DNA of 64,000 bases from Epithemia pelagica (Eukaryota > Bacillariophyta > Bacillariophyceae > Surirellales > Surirellaceae). Positions 1 to 9,903 of the stretch are shown here, piece after piece. The notes under the pieces are model-generated. The model had not been told where the DNA came from and searched no databases. It worked only from the letters and a program-made list of their open reading frames with translations. How positions within the stretch are numbered: the stretch's first letter is position 1; the number at the start of each line of letters is the position of its first letter. A program made the position numbers and the translations under genes. The stretch lies in the NCBI GenBank assembly GCA_946965045.2, contig OX337231.1, forward strand, positions 930,001-994,000, written 5' to 3'.

Positions 1-1662
1 GTCCATACCAAGATTTGGTAGTCGTTGATTCACGGAACTAGTGAGTTTGTCTGCGATGAGTTGACGTTGCTGAGACAGATCCCTACAAGCAGCAACATAG
101 TCGTTAAATGCTGCTGCTTCCTTGGAAACAAGCTTGTCCAATAAATCAAGGGCTTCGTCGCATCCACTTTGCTCCGCCATCAAAGCCTGGTGACAGGAAG
201 GTAGTGTAGAAGCCGCTACACCGTGCTTTCTCGCTAAGCTGGCCCATTCGAGCAGAATTCCATCCACCATTTCCATACTGACTGGGCAAACGGATAGCTC
301 CGCCTCCGAACTCTGAATGAGTCCACCTTCCAGGTTTTGAGCACATCGTTTGGTTGCCTCCTCCACACTGTTGAGCAAATCATGACACTGCTCTGCCGCA
401 TCCAAAATAGTTGTATCTTCTCCAGCGTCCGATGACTCACAAGCCTCGTTGATGAAGGACCGGGATCGTTCAATAGCTGTGAGCACTGATTCTTGGGATG
501 ACAGCATTGTGAGTGTGTTCAATGCGTTGTGGGCCGAAACAAGTTTGTGTTCCAAGGAGCGGACGGCATCTCTCAAATTTGTGAGAAGTTTATACACGGT
601 CGATTCAAAACCATTTTTCTGTAAAGATGCATTGTCCATCCAATCGGATCCAGCAAGTTGATTGCAAATGGCCAAAATTCCCGATTTCTTGCTTTCTAAT
701 CCATCCAACGATTGGCATAGATTCACAACTCGTTCTTGGAATGTATCCAATTCATCAATCCAATGTGAAAGAAGTTTGGCATCTTCTTCGTTCTCAATCG
801 AAAATCCCTTTGGGAGGGAACGATTGTCCAAGGAAGCCTGGACCTTCTCGCGCTCTTTTCGAAGGCTGCAGTACGCTTGCTTCTTCTTGATCACATCTCT
901 ACGTACCACTTCGGGAATGGCGGTATCCAGTATGGAAATGCGAGCATCTAGTTTGGCGAGAGCGTTGGCAGCCTTGGTGCCATCGACAATGGCCACAAGG
1001 GATTGAACGACCGATGCGAGTAGTTGCAAGGTGACCACATGTCCGTTGATTTCACACTTTGATTTGAGACGTAGTTTTCCCGGCGTAGCAGCCTCTTGCA
1101 ATGTTATAGTACGTCTGCAGTGCAATCTCTGGTGTGGTTGCGCCATTTCGGAATCTTCTAGAAGGGACATTTGGTTGGATTTGCAAATGTCCCGTATCAT
1201 GGAGCAATGCGGCTCCTCGAGAAAAAATTCCATTTCGGAAACGATTCCTTTCTTTCCGTGATCTCGACCCAACACTTTGGATGCCTTGCCTCCGCAAAGC
1301 AATTCAATAGCCTTGGCCAACAAGAGTGATTTCCCCGAGCCTGTTTCACCCGTACAAGCGACAAAGGACGACGCACCAGAGCTGGGAAAGTCAATGCGAA
1401 TATCTTGGTTTCCATCGACGCCTGTCACACCCCCCAGATTTCTCGAACTGACCCAGACTACTCGACTCGTTGGGCGGGTGGTCCGTGGTTGAGCATTGAC
1501 AGAAAAGGGAACCACACCCTGGTCCTGGGGCGTGTCATCTTCCGAGAAGAATCGACGCAGCTGTGACCGTTTCGCTCCACCAAACTCGGGTGCCAACGAG
1601 AACCCATGAGCCACCATCCGAAAGAGATACCATACTGTCAGGAAAAGGATGTGTCGTTGCAT
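1..1662 (-). CDS. RecN-like DNA repair ATPase, putatively plastid-targeted (C-terminus beyond window)
   Basis: SMC-like ATPase related to bacterial RecN, which acts in double-strand break repair. The frame is open for 554 codons from ATG at 1662 to the window edge. It shows a Walker A loop GETGSGKS near residue 102, followed by a helical segment ending in GGKASKVLG as in RecN. An 'EINGHVVTLQLL' stretch matches the RecN 'INGxPVxLxxL' region before the coiled coil, and 'LTSSVNQRLPNLGM' at the edge matches the RecN segment after the coiled coil. Walker B and the signature motif lie outside the window. The N-terminus (residues 1-25) is hydrophobic and ends VAHG-FSLAP, resembling the diatom ASAFAP plastid-import motif with Phe at +1, then a basic S/R-rich stretch. 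Organelle repair is therefore inferred; mitochondrial targeting is an alternative. It diverges from the PH-domain gene across a shared 480-bp upstream region. Confidence 0.82.
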   Translation of the reverse strand, partial: MQRHILFLTVWYLFRMVAHGFSLAPEFGGAKRSQLRRFFSEDDTPQDQGVVPFSVNAQPRTTRPTSRVVWVSSRNLGGVTGVDGNQDIRIDFPSSGASSFVACTGETGSGKSLLLAKAIELLCGGKASKVLGRDHGKKGIVSEMEFFLEEPHCSMIRDICKSNQMSLLEDSEMAQPHQRLHCRRTITLQEAATPGKLRLKSKCEINGHVVTLQLLASVVQSLVAIVDGTKAANALAKLDARISILDTAIPEVVRRDVIKKKQAYCSLRKEREKVQASLDNRSLPKGFSIENEEDAKLLSHWIDELDTFQERVVNLCQSLDGLESKKSGILAICNQLAGSDWMDNASLQKNGFESTVYKLLTNLRDAVRSLEHKLVSAHNALNTLTMLSSQESVLTAIERSRSFINEACESSDAGEDTTILDAAEQCHDLLNSVEEATKRCAQNLEGGLIQSSEAELSVCPVSMEMVDGILLEWASLARKHGVAASTLPSCHQALMAEQSGCDEALDLLDKLVSKEAAAFNDYVAACRDLSQQRQLIADKLTSSVNQRLPNLGMD

Positions 1663-2142
1663 GATTGTATTAATGGTTCAACGGTGCTGTTACATCGTCC
1701 CCAAAAGAATCCTTTCGCTCCGGCTGGTATCTTCGGGTGGTCTTGTTTCGTCGTTTGGTCGTGGTCGCGGATGTCGTCGCCGAGTCCGCGTTCCCAAAAG
1801 GGCGTGCACGCGCGAGCCTATATGTGGAGCGTTGGGTGGCGCGTGCACGCGGAACAGCGACTCTTCGGCTGGGGAGGGTTAAATCCAGGCTTCGCTGCAC
1901 CGCGGACTGCACCGCGACATGCAGACCATGTGCAAAAGTGAATATCGTCAAATCACTCAACTCCTCTGGTGTTGTCTGTCGTTTGTAATTTGTGTTGGTT
2001 GCTGTAGGCTCTTGTCTATCACTCCAAGTCGACACACAAGCACCCTGCATTGGTATCGCTTGTGGTTGTTGCAATTGCAAACTGCGGTGCATCCCTCTAG
2101 TTCTTCCTTCTTTTTGTGACAACAGCAACGGAAGCAGCAACC
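1663..2142. other. Divergent intergenic region
   Basis: 480 bp between two head-to-head genes; it must hold the upstream regions of both. Pyrimidine-rich stretches (CTTCCTTCTTTTTG) lie just before the rightward ATG. I see no convincing gene or repeat here; the antisense open frames start at non-ATG codons or lack protein-like composition. Confidence 0.5.
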
Positions 2143-5100
2143 ATGAGTGATTCCCTGCCACCGCCAGCACCACCATCTTCGGCTTCTTCTTCGTCGTCGC
2201 ATCATCGGCGTCGTGGTCGACCAGGAACCCCTATTCCACCACCATCTCCTCCTCCACCCAATCCTCCCTTACGCGGGGCTGCCGGTGGCGGTGGTGGCAG
2301 CAATACAAGTTCTCCCTATCATCCTCATTCGGGTGGAGGTGTTGTTTCGTCCGATTTGTCCCCTCACACAGGTCCCCCACCAGCCTTGTTTTATTCTGAC
2401 GAAGAAGGAGAACAGGAAGACGATGGTTCGAATTCCAGGAATCGAATGTACGGTCCACCCTCCTTGCCACAATCTCCGGCATCGCAGGCACGAAAACTCT
2501 TGGCAGAACGAGGAGCCTTGTTGCTTTCGGCTACCATGGATGAAGATGACGACGAAGCAGCCTTGTATACCGAAGTCGTACTTTCGGATGATGAAATGGT
2601 CGAAACCTATACAGAACCAGACGATGATGATGATGAGGACGACGAAGCCGATACCGATGTAGAAGAAAATCGGGCGGCTGGTGTTTCGTCCATTGAAGTG
2701 TTTCAGTACAATCGTAGGGCCGGCGAGGAAGTCTCCTCCCACACGGCCACTCCAGTCAGTAGCAATCACAAAGCGAACCGACCTTCTGTACGGCGAACAC
2801 AGAGTGGACGCAAAGCAAGACCACCGTCCTTGGATAGCATGGATGATATTCTCAATGCTGGAGCCGTAAGTAACGAAGAGGAGGAGGAAGATTTTCGCAT
2901 TCGACGGTGGTTGGGACATTCGTCGTCGGCGCAGCCACCTGCCGCCATACCACCCCCTCCTGCTGGTGGAGGAGAAGACGGTTTGGCCTCGCCGCCGGCA
3001 CTTCGCCCCTCGCCCCCCTGGCAACGGTCGGGAAAGAACCATTTGGATGCGCTCTTTGTTGAGGACAAACCCTGGAGAAGCAATCGACCCAGTCATTCCC
3101 CCAAGAGAAAGAAACCAATAACTGCACCACATTCACAACCTCCTCAGCCACAAGCGGTGGCATCTGCTCCACCATTACAACCCAAGGAACCGCCTCAACA
3201 ACACCGTGGATCTATTTTGGGCTATCTTCGCAACAAACTACCAGGGAAAAAGTCAGATGCAGCAGCTGCAGCGTCCAGTTCGGTTCAGCCTACTGGTGAA
3301 TTCTCGGATGAAGATGGAGTGGAACCCAATCTGAATGCCGAAGCATCGTTTCAACCTGCCAAACCATCTTCGAAACCAGGGACACCGATCAAAAACCGAC
3401 GGACACGGTCGTTTGGAGACGTCGTTCCAGCCAGTGCCTACACACCACAGCAACAACAACAGCAAACGCAGGAGGATATAGGAAAGGAGGAAGATTCTCT
3501 GGAAGGACACGATTTGATTGTTGAAGCGGCCTCGTCCTTGTCATCCTTTGGTGATAACAATCAGAATGAATCGGAACAGGATGAATGGGAAGAATTTATG
3601 TTGGACGATGAAGATGAAGACGATGAGTATTTTGGCTGGGAACGACCTGTGGAATGGAAACGGTTGGCAGAATACAAGTTTCCCACTCAATTTTGTCGAC
3701 CCTTGCCTCCCCTGGCCGGTGGCGAATCAACGACATCTTCCAAGAACAAGGTAACGTCTCCAAACTTTTCTCTACGCCGGGCCAGTCATTTTGTGTGGCA
3801 ACATGGTATGTTATTACATGCAGCCTTGCAATTATTGATGGAACGAGATCATTTGGGTGACGAAGGATCCACCGATGCCTTGGACAATATTTGGAAAAAG
3901 GGACCCCTCAAGAAAATGACAACCGGTAAGGGGCCCAGCAAGTGGAAAGTCAAATACGTGGAAGTCCGTCGAGGAAATCTCTGTTATTACGAGGATTCTG
4001 GTGTAGAAACGGGTCGCAAAATCATTCACTTGCGTTCCTCTGATACCAGCATTCATGCTCGGTTAGAGCCTCCTACAGCCAAACAATCTTCTTTGTACGT
4101 CTTTGAAATGGTCAAATCGGGGTATCCTCGATTTGTATGGGCTGCTCGATCGGATGAGGAACGCCAAGCATGGATCCGTACCATTCAAGCTGCCATGCTA
4201 GGTCAAGGTATCACACATGAAGATGAGAGTAATGATGCCATTGCCGACCTGCAACGAAACTTCGTGGCGCAACATCAGGAGGGCATTGATCGATACACAG
4301 CCCTGCGACTGAAACTAAAAAAATTTGATTTGCATGAAGACTATGAGTCCGCAGTTCAAAACGCGTTGTTCTCGGGAGAAGCTCCAAGTGGCAGCGGTCG
4401 CTCCTGGCCCTTACAAATTCCTGTATCTTGGATTCGACAACAAGTGCAAGATTTGGGTGGGAAAAGCAGTGCCAATAAAAGCCCTGCTCAGAATATCAAA
4501 AATGGTGCCAATCGAATGAAGTCTGGTTTGACGGCATCCGGAACAGATCCTCAAAAGCAGATTCGTTCTTCGATTGCTGAGTTTTGGAACAATATGAAAG
4601 AAACGGCCTTTGCTGTCAATGGTTTAGTCATTTCTCGCGACATGCCCTTTTGTGCGGAGCGTGTGTTTGGGTCCCTGACTCGTTGTATCATGGAATTTGA
4701 CCGTGCTTTTGCAAATAGCAAATCTATGAACGACGGCCCTGGTGGACTGGGACCATCACATAATTCAGATACTTCAGCTGCGACCGTGACAGAGCTTCAG
4801 GCGGTGAGTTATGCGCGAGACATTTTAGTCGCCGTTCTCAAAACGCGAGAACAATATGATGTTTTGTACGCAGTCAATGATTTATTCCGCAATGATGATT
4901 TGGTAGTTGTGTCTGCCAAGGAAGATGAGAGCGTTGTCTACCTGGAAGTATCATTTGCTGGTGATGATTGGAAAGACTATGAGCAACCAGAAATGAATGT
5001 CACAGACAAGACGATATCACAGTGGTTGCATACCAAGAAACGATCGGTCGGGTGGAGAAGGCGTTTTGCTGTTCTTTCGGGAGTTGTTCTGAGCTATTAT

Positions 5101-6072
5101 GAATCGGCATCACCACGTCCACACGGACTGAAAGCTCAAACAGTCCTTGATCGTTCATCGGTTGTGGCCACACAGCCCGAGATTGACCGTAGCAATAGCG
5201 GCAACAGTAACCCGAAAGCAACGACTACTGAGACTGATGCGTCAAAAGAACCACAGCAGCAGACGAACAACAACCGAAGGCATGTATTAATTTTTTCCAC
5301 CAAAAACGAGAATCGGCTCTTGTCGTTTGAATCAGAAGCTGAAATGGTTGAATGGCAAGTGGCTTTACAAAATGCCATTGATTCTTGCGCCGTCGTCGCT
5401 CCCGATACCAAGCATGACGAAATCTCACCTCCCAATCAACCGCCCACAGAGCCAGGAAACAACCAAGGCTCCGAACCGATCAACAATGGTAAAAAGAAGT
5501 TCCGAGTAATTGGTTCTCGCGCAATCAAGAGCGGTGGGAAGAAGGTTCTCAACAGGGCTAAAGTCGTATTTGGTAAAAGTTTTCGACATCAGCACCAACA
5601 CGCAGACAGAAACGAAGGAACACCTGAAAATACCAACAATGAGAATGGTGACGCAGAACACGAAGAAGATGATGAAGATGAAATACAAGAGGGCGAAGAG
5701 GAAGAGGAACGGGAACGGGAACCTGCTCCGTATGTGGACATACCGAGGAGGAGACCATCTGTACACGCCCTCATGGACAACACGATGGCGACACAACAAG
5801 GAGTGGGGAAAAGAGAACAATCAGTTCAATGTGTAGTACAACATTTCCATCGATTTGTCATTCGGGATCGGTACAATTCACCAAACAAACCAGGAACAGC
5901 CGATGAGGACTGTCTTTTAACCGTGAGTGCCAAACTATTTCAGGCATTTATGATATCGGGTGGAGCCAATGGTCGACTTTCTCGCGGCAATGCACTTGTG
6001 GAAATTGACATTGCCGGCGATAAGCGAGATGGCCATATTTTGCGGAAGGTGCACAGAGCCGATTGTGTGTAA
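2143..6072 (+). CDS. Large protein with two pleckstrin homology (PH) domains
   Basis: A 1309-residue protein likely acting at phosphoinositide-containing membranes. The ATG at 2143 is chosen; the nine codons before it begin with GTG. Residues 1-520 are low complexity: Pro/Ser/Gly-rich, with several Asp/Glu runs and basic patches, so probably disordered. PH1 spans about 580-690 (NIWKKGPLKK start, invariant Trp in DEERQAWIRTIQ near its end). PH2 spans about 955-1080 (ISQWLHTKKRSVGWRRRF start, MVEWQVALQNAID end) with a disordered insert between strands. The 690-955 segment is mostly helical and unrecognised. The C-terminus has another acidic tract, then about 85 ordered residues (HFHRFVIRDRY). 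No catalytic domain is visible, so a scaffold or lipid-binding adaptor role is inferred. No intron is needed. Confidence 0.8.
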   Translation: MSDSLPPPAPPSSASSSSSHHRRRGRPGTPIPPPSPPPPNPPLRGAAGGGGGSNTSSPYHPHSGGGVVSSDLSPHTGPPPALFYSDEEGEQEDDGSNSRNRMYGPPSLPQSPASQARKLLAERGALLLSATMDEDDDEAALYTEVVLSDDEMVETYTEPDDDDDEDDEADTDVEENRAAGVSSIEVFQYNRRAGEEVSSHTATPVSSNHKANRPSVRRTQSGRKARPPSLDSMDDILNAGAVSNEEEEEDFRIRRWLGHSSSAQPPAAIPPPPAGGGEDGLASPPALRPSPPWQRSGKNHLDALFVEDKPWRSNRPSHSPKRKKPITAPHSQPPQPQAVASAPPLQPKEPPQQHRGSILGYLRNKLPGKKSDAAAAASSSVQPTGEFSDEDGVEPNLNAEASFQPAKPSSKPGTPIKNRRTRSFGDVVPASAYTPQQQQQQTQEDIGKEEDSLEGHDLIVEAASSLSSFGDNNQNESEQDEWEEFMLDDEDEDDEYFGWERPVEWKRLAEYKFPTQFCRPLPPLAGGESTTSSKNKVTSPNFSLRRASHFVWQHGMLLHAALQLLMERDHLGDEGSTDALDNIWKKGPLKKMTTGKGPSKWKVKYVEVRRGNLCYYEDSGVETGRKIIHLRSSDTSIHARLEPPTAKQSSLYVFEMVKSGYPRFVWAARSDEERQAWIRTIQAAMLGQGITHEDESNDAIADLQRNFVAQHQEGIDRYTALRLKLKKFDLHEDYESAVQNALFSGEAPSGSGRSWPLQIPVSWIRQQVQDLGGKSSANKSPAQNIKNGANRMKSGLTASGTDPQKQIRSSIAEFWNNMKETAFAVNGLVISRDMPFCAERVFGSLTRCIMEFDRAFANSKSMNDGPGGLGPSHNSDTSAATVTELQAVSYARDILVAVLKTREQYDVLYAVNDLFRNDDLVVVSAKEDESVVYLEVSFAGDDWKDYEQPEMNVTDKTISQWLHTKKRSVGWRRRFAVLSGVVLSYYESASPRPHGLKAQTVLDRSSVVATQPEIDRSNSGNSNPKATTTETDASKEPQQQTNNNRRHVLIFSTKNENRLLSFESEAEMVEWQVALQNAIDSCAVVAPDTKHDEISPPNQPPTEPGNNQGSEPINNGKKKFRVIGSRAIKSGGKKVLNRAKVVFGKSFRHQHQHADRNEGTPENTNNENGDAEHEEDDEDEIQEGEEEEEREREPAPYVDIPRRRPSVHALMDNTMATQQGVGKREQSVQCVVQHFHRFVIRDRYNSPNKPGTADEDCLLTVSAKLFQAFMISGGANGRLSRGNALVEIDIAGDKRDGHILRKVHRADCV

Positions 6073-6369
6073 ATATAGAATGAAGCATCGATATGTTTGC
6101 AAAAATAGTGTGTGGATAAAATCCTGTTTTGTATGGTTTGTTTTTCTGTGACAACACGTTTCTTTTATGGCCGATCCTCATGGTTTCTTGAATCACTTTT
6201 CTCCTCTTACGGCTCCTTCATAAGCTCGACCTATGAGGTACCATAGTCCGACGATGGAAGTCTGGCTGTCAGAAATATGCTGTGTTCAGGAAAAATTTGT
6301 AGCAAAGTCTATTTATTGTCTATTGAATTCAATGGGAAGCTCAAGACATACCAAAATGAACGGAAAATC

Positions 6370-7242
6370 TTATTGAGCCAAGCCGTTTGGTACGCTGACA
6401 ACCATACCTTTGTTTGGACTGTGGACAACTTCGTCAACCAAATAGCTGGCAAGGGTGGAAGTTTCATGGTATTTTGAATTCTGCCGACTCGTCTTTCCTT
6501 TCACCAAGTACTTCTTTTGCATTCTCGCGATAGCACCTGACATTCGGCTTGTTGTTTGTTTCACTATCGAGAAGCGTTGTTCACCACGGATCGACGAAGT
6601 CAAAGCGGTGGGTCGTACAACTGTCGTTCTGGCTTGAATCGAGTCCTCCGATAGCAAGATCTGCTCTTGCTCTGTATGGTCATGTTTGATGTGTTCGCGT
6701 TTTGCTTCGACTGCTTTATTGAAAAGTCGACGGTTGTGATTTCCGTGTGGTTCATCAACAAGATGCGAAAATGAAACGACAATCAATCGAACCTGTCGGA
6801 ACTGATCATATCGTAGAACTTTAACGATAGAGCGTGCTGCTTCGGTTCGTAAATCTTCGGCGATGTTGTCGTCAATGGCGAAAACAATAGTGTCTGCCCC
6901 ACTAAGCAACAAAGCGCGGTGGAGATCCTGAGGCTTAGCTACATCTCCCTCAATAAGCATCTCTGTGTTCTTGAGATGAACTTTCATTGAATCCTGAGAA
7001 ACTCCCAGAATATCTCGACTCATTCCGTAAATTGTTGGGTGGTGTTCCGCGCTTGCAAGTTGTCGGACCACCTCTGTGCCCTCTCGTCCAGTAGCTCCAA
7101 TGATTAACACTGATTGACTGTATGCTAATGGTGTAACCTTGTCACTGTCGTTGCTTGCTCGGCTCTCTTCACTTGTTTCAGAGGCGTCGTCATATGAATC
7201 CTTCATTGACATGTACATTTCAAGGGTTATTTCTTGTGTCAT
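6370..7242 (-). CDS. NAD(P)-binding Rossmann-fold protein (atypical SDR/NmrA-like)
   Basis: A 290-residue protein with a dinucleotide-binding loop, VLIIGATGREGTEVVRQL, near residue 45, followed by an alternating beta/alpha pattern: EGDVAKPQDLHRALL, GADTIVFAID, then VRLIVVSFS. This is typical of atypical short-chain dehydrogenases used as reductases or NADPH sensors. The catalytic YxxxK is not obvious, so enzymatic activity is uncertain. The start at 7242 has a good context (TTTCACCATGA). An in-frame upstream ATG at 7350 would add a 36-residue basic, Ser/Thr-rich leader that could be an organelle presequence; both starts are possible. The first 35 residues are acidic and serine-rich. It is convergent with the PH-domain gene, about 300 bp apart. 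Confidence 0.7.
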   Translation of the reverse strand: MTQEITLEMYMSMKDSYDDASETSEESRASNDSDKVTPLAYSQSVLIIGATGREGTEVVRQLASAEHHPTIYGMSRDILGVSQDSMKVHLKNTEMLIEGDVAKPQDLHRALLLSGADTIVFAIDDNIAEDLRTEAARSIVKVLRYDQFRQVRLIVVSFSHLVDEPHGNHNRRLFNKAVEAKREHIKHDHTEQEQILLSEDSIQARTTVVRPTALTSSIRGEQRFSIVKQTTSRMSGAIARMQKKYLVKGKTSRQNSKYHETSTLASYLVDEVVHSPNKGMVVSVPNGLAQ

Positions 7243-7939
7243 GGTGAAATTTTGGGTTCTAATGGTTCGTGTTGTGATTTTTGCTATTTTGATTTTGTGA
7301 ATGGAAATGGGTGAACAAAACAAAGCGGTCACGAACCGATCACGCGCCATCCATGAAGACGAACAGTGCAGAACATCATGACTAAATGACACAACCTAGC
7401 GTGATAGTCAGACGAAGTTATGAGTCTATAAATTGGAACTTTAGGCGATGGACTATGGGGAGTTCGAGTTCCTATGCCTTCTTATTACTGACCGTGACCG
7501 CGCACCGCGCATTTCAAACGGCACGAGAAGAACAAAAATTTTGTTCCTATCGTCGTCACACCGACAAAACTGCATAGGCAGTCTATTTACTCGTAGGACA
7601 GCTAGGAGTCCGAGAGCAGCTAGGAGAAAAACCAAATGAAAGATGTTTCATGAGGATTATTTTTGTAGGTCAGCAATGGAATGAGTTTCAGTGAGGAATA
7701 GTGATTTAGCTTTGGTAATCTGACCCCTATGATAATGCGAAACCTTTTGTTATAACTTTCCCCGGCTTGACTCCAGCCTCCTAGACTTGTTTTGTGGTTT
7801 TTGTCTATTACTAAATGGAAATGAAAATCAGTGCTATTGTACATTCTCTACATTGGTTTCCCATACCCCTTAAGAAAAACAGATGAGGCATGGGTAAACG
7901 AACCGATATCACAGAGTAGTAGTAGAAAGACCGCTAAAT
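7243..7939. other. Intergenic region
   Basis: About 700 bp upstream of the Rossmann-fold gene and downstream of the ankyrin gene that follows. AT-rich and without long open frames; 7243-7350 may be an N-terminal extension of the Rossmann gene. No RNA gene or repeat recognised. Confidence 0.4.
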
Positions 7940-9424
7940 TCAATCCTGTGCTGCCCTGATCATTGCTGACAAGGCTTCCATTTCTTTCGTTTGTTTCTTC
8001 AATTTGAGTTCCAATGTTTCATCCTCGTCTTCGTCAGTTTCCTCCAGTTCCATCAGAGTTCTCATGGTTTCCTGGCGTTTTTGGAGAGCTCTCTTGCGTA
8101 GATCGGATCTTGTTTTGATTACTTTTGCCAAGTCTTTTTGTTGATTCATGAGAGCTTCCAAACTCACAGATAAAGATGTTAACCGATCATTCATGGAACC
8201 CGAACGTTGCATCAATTGATCATGCTCTTCCATCATATCAACCATGGTAAGACGAAGTCCCTTCAGTTCCGCGTTACATCCCTTCAATTTTGATTTTGTC
8301 TTTTCAAGTTCCCTGACAACATCTTCCGCTCCCTCTTGTTTGCGGGAGTTTGTGAGCCTCGCTTCTGAGATGGCATCCTGAAGTTCAATAATTTCTTCTT
8401 CTTGAAGGTCCGACTTAAAATTTGCCTCCTTAAGTTTCGATTCCATCGCCAATTTGTCTGCTCTGAGGCTGGCAATCTCGTCTTGAAGGGACTTGAGCTC
8501 TTCTTTGGAAATGATAGGCTTTTCGAGCTGTCGTGGAGGCAAACCGATATCATCATCGTCTTCTTTTTTCTCTTCTCCTTCCGGCTCAAGGTTCCGGTTG
8601 TATCTGTTCTTCTTGCTTGCGATTGATGGTTCAGGGGACTTTTTCGACACGGGTTTCATCGTCGAACGGCTGCGACTGGTCGACCGGGTCATGGAGCCAG
8701 TGGTGGAGGTATCGGTCGTAGCATCCGAAGCCCTTGGTTCTTTCCCATGCATGCGATTGACTGATCTCTTACTTCCCGAAGGTTGCATCTCATCATGGCT
8801 TGATGAGTCGTGGCTTGTGAACCATTTTTGCAGCACCGCGATCACCGAGTCTTTTTCTTGGTATTCACCAGCTCGAGCAAGGTCCAGAGGAGTGTTTCCC
8901 TCTGCGTCTCTGGCGTTGGCGACGTTGGGATTAGCCACCAAAAGCATGTCTACAACGCTCACTGAGCTGGGTCCCCAGCAAGCCAAGTAGTGGATAGGAA
9001 GCATACCGCGAGGGTCCTTCTTCTTTGCGGCGTCGGGGTACGAAACCAGCAAAATACGGGCGACATCGCGGGTTGCTTGATTACCGCATGCGTAGTGCAA
9101 GGCATACATTCCTTGATCATCCTGGCACCGAGCACCATCTGGGTAAGCACGAAGCAAAGCAGCAACGACGGAAATTGGCGGTTGGCGAGCACATGCCGAG
9201 TGGAGAGGAAGAAATCGCCACATGATACCACCCTCCTCCTCTTCTTCGTCATCATCGTCGTAGTGACGAACAACCCATGTCTTGGCTTGCTCCGGATCAC
9301 TTTTGCATACGTCGACAGCGCGTTCCCAGTCCTGATCTGTGATAGCTTGATAGAGATCCGTCAAATTCTTGTCGTAGTCCACCTCCAAGGTGGAGGGTGT
9401 GAAGCCGAAATCGCTCAGACTCAT
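7940..9424 (-). CDS. Ankyrin-type repeat / coiled-coil protein, family member A
   Basis: A 494-residue member of a family with five copies in this window. The head (residues 14-190) carries the signature: a DYD...TDLYQAI opening, DWERA, an AKTWVVRHY block, then 'RFLPLHSACA' and repeated LPIHYLAC/ALHYACG ankyrin-type helices, each ending in a 'YPDAA'-like turn. An Asp/Glu run interrupts the head near residue 55. Residues 200-290 are Ser/Thr/Arg-rich and disordered. Residues 300-490 form a long heptad coiled coil. ATG at 9424 is chosen; a longer frame begins only at GTG. Partner binding through the head and oligomerisation through the coil are inferred; no catalytic residues are visible. Confidence 0.78.
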   Translation of the reverse strand: MSLSDFGFTPSTLEVDYDKNLTDLYQAITDQDWERAVDVCKSDPEQAKTWVVRHYDDDDEEEEEGGIMWRFLPLHSACARQPPISVVAALLRAYPDGARCQDDQGMYALHYACGNQATRDVARILLVSYPDAAKKKDPRGMLPIHYLACWGPSSVSVVDMLLVANPNVANARDAEGNTPLDLARAGEYQEKDSVIAVLQKWFTSHDSSSHDEMQPSGSKRSVNRMHGKEPRASDATTDTSTTGSMTRSTSRSRSTMKPVSKKSPEPSIASKKNRYNRNLEPEGEEKKEDDDDIGLPPRQLEKPIISKEELKSLQDEIASLRADKLAMESKLKEANFKSDLQEEEIIELQDAISEARLTNSRKQEGAEDVVRELEKTKSKLKGCNAELKGLRLTMVDMMEEHDQLMQRSGSMNDRLTSLSVSLEALMNQQKDLAKVIKTRSDLRKRALQKRQETMRTLMELEETDEDEDETLELKLKKQTKEMEALSAMIRAAQD

Positions 9425-9903
9425 CTTTCGCAGCAGCAACTGCACTGCAAATAAGGTTCTGTTTTATAAAAACAATAATGAGAGGCGATTGCAATCAACA
9501 AGTTGTTCTGTTTCCAATGCCAGTGTCCTTTGAAAACAATCAGAGAGACAAGTAAGACTGAGCTCGCTTGTTTTTGTGTCGCCCACGTCAAAAAATGACG
9601 AACACTATCGCTTTTGGCGAAGGATTTCGCCCGGCGAAACTACACTATTATTCACATGCTTCTTGCGCCAGACTGTAGCTTCTCGTTAAAAGCGAACCGA
9701 CCAAAACAGGGCGACTGCACACTCGCAGAAACTTCATTTTAAATCTTAAAGTGACGTTTTGAATATCAGTCGTCTTTTAGTCGCCAACCGATATCCGTCA
9801 TTTACCAAGCTCATTTTTTCTCTCTCCAGAAAATGCGAACAATGTGCCATCATCCCAAAGTCCGAAGCGTATCAGCAAAGTTGTACCATTGTCAGAACGA
9901 TTC
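9425..9903. other. Divergent intergenic region with palindrome
   Basis: 479 bp between ankyrin gene A and the GRDP-like gene. It contains a 7-bp-arm palindrome TTTCGCCCGGCGAAA at 9625-9639 and several TGACG/CACGTC cores (about 9585-9600 and 9750). In frame with the GRDP gene there is a stop (TAG at 9778) before the chosen ATG. No gene otherwise. Confidence 0.45.

Noticed and set aside
2269-3132. 287-codon antisense open frame opposite the PH-domain gene
   Set aside because: Composition is Trp/Arg/Gly-rich and erratic, as expected from the complement of a Pro/Asp/Ser-rich coding region; no domain is visible.
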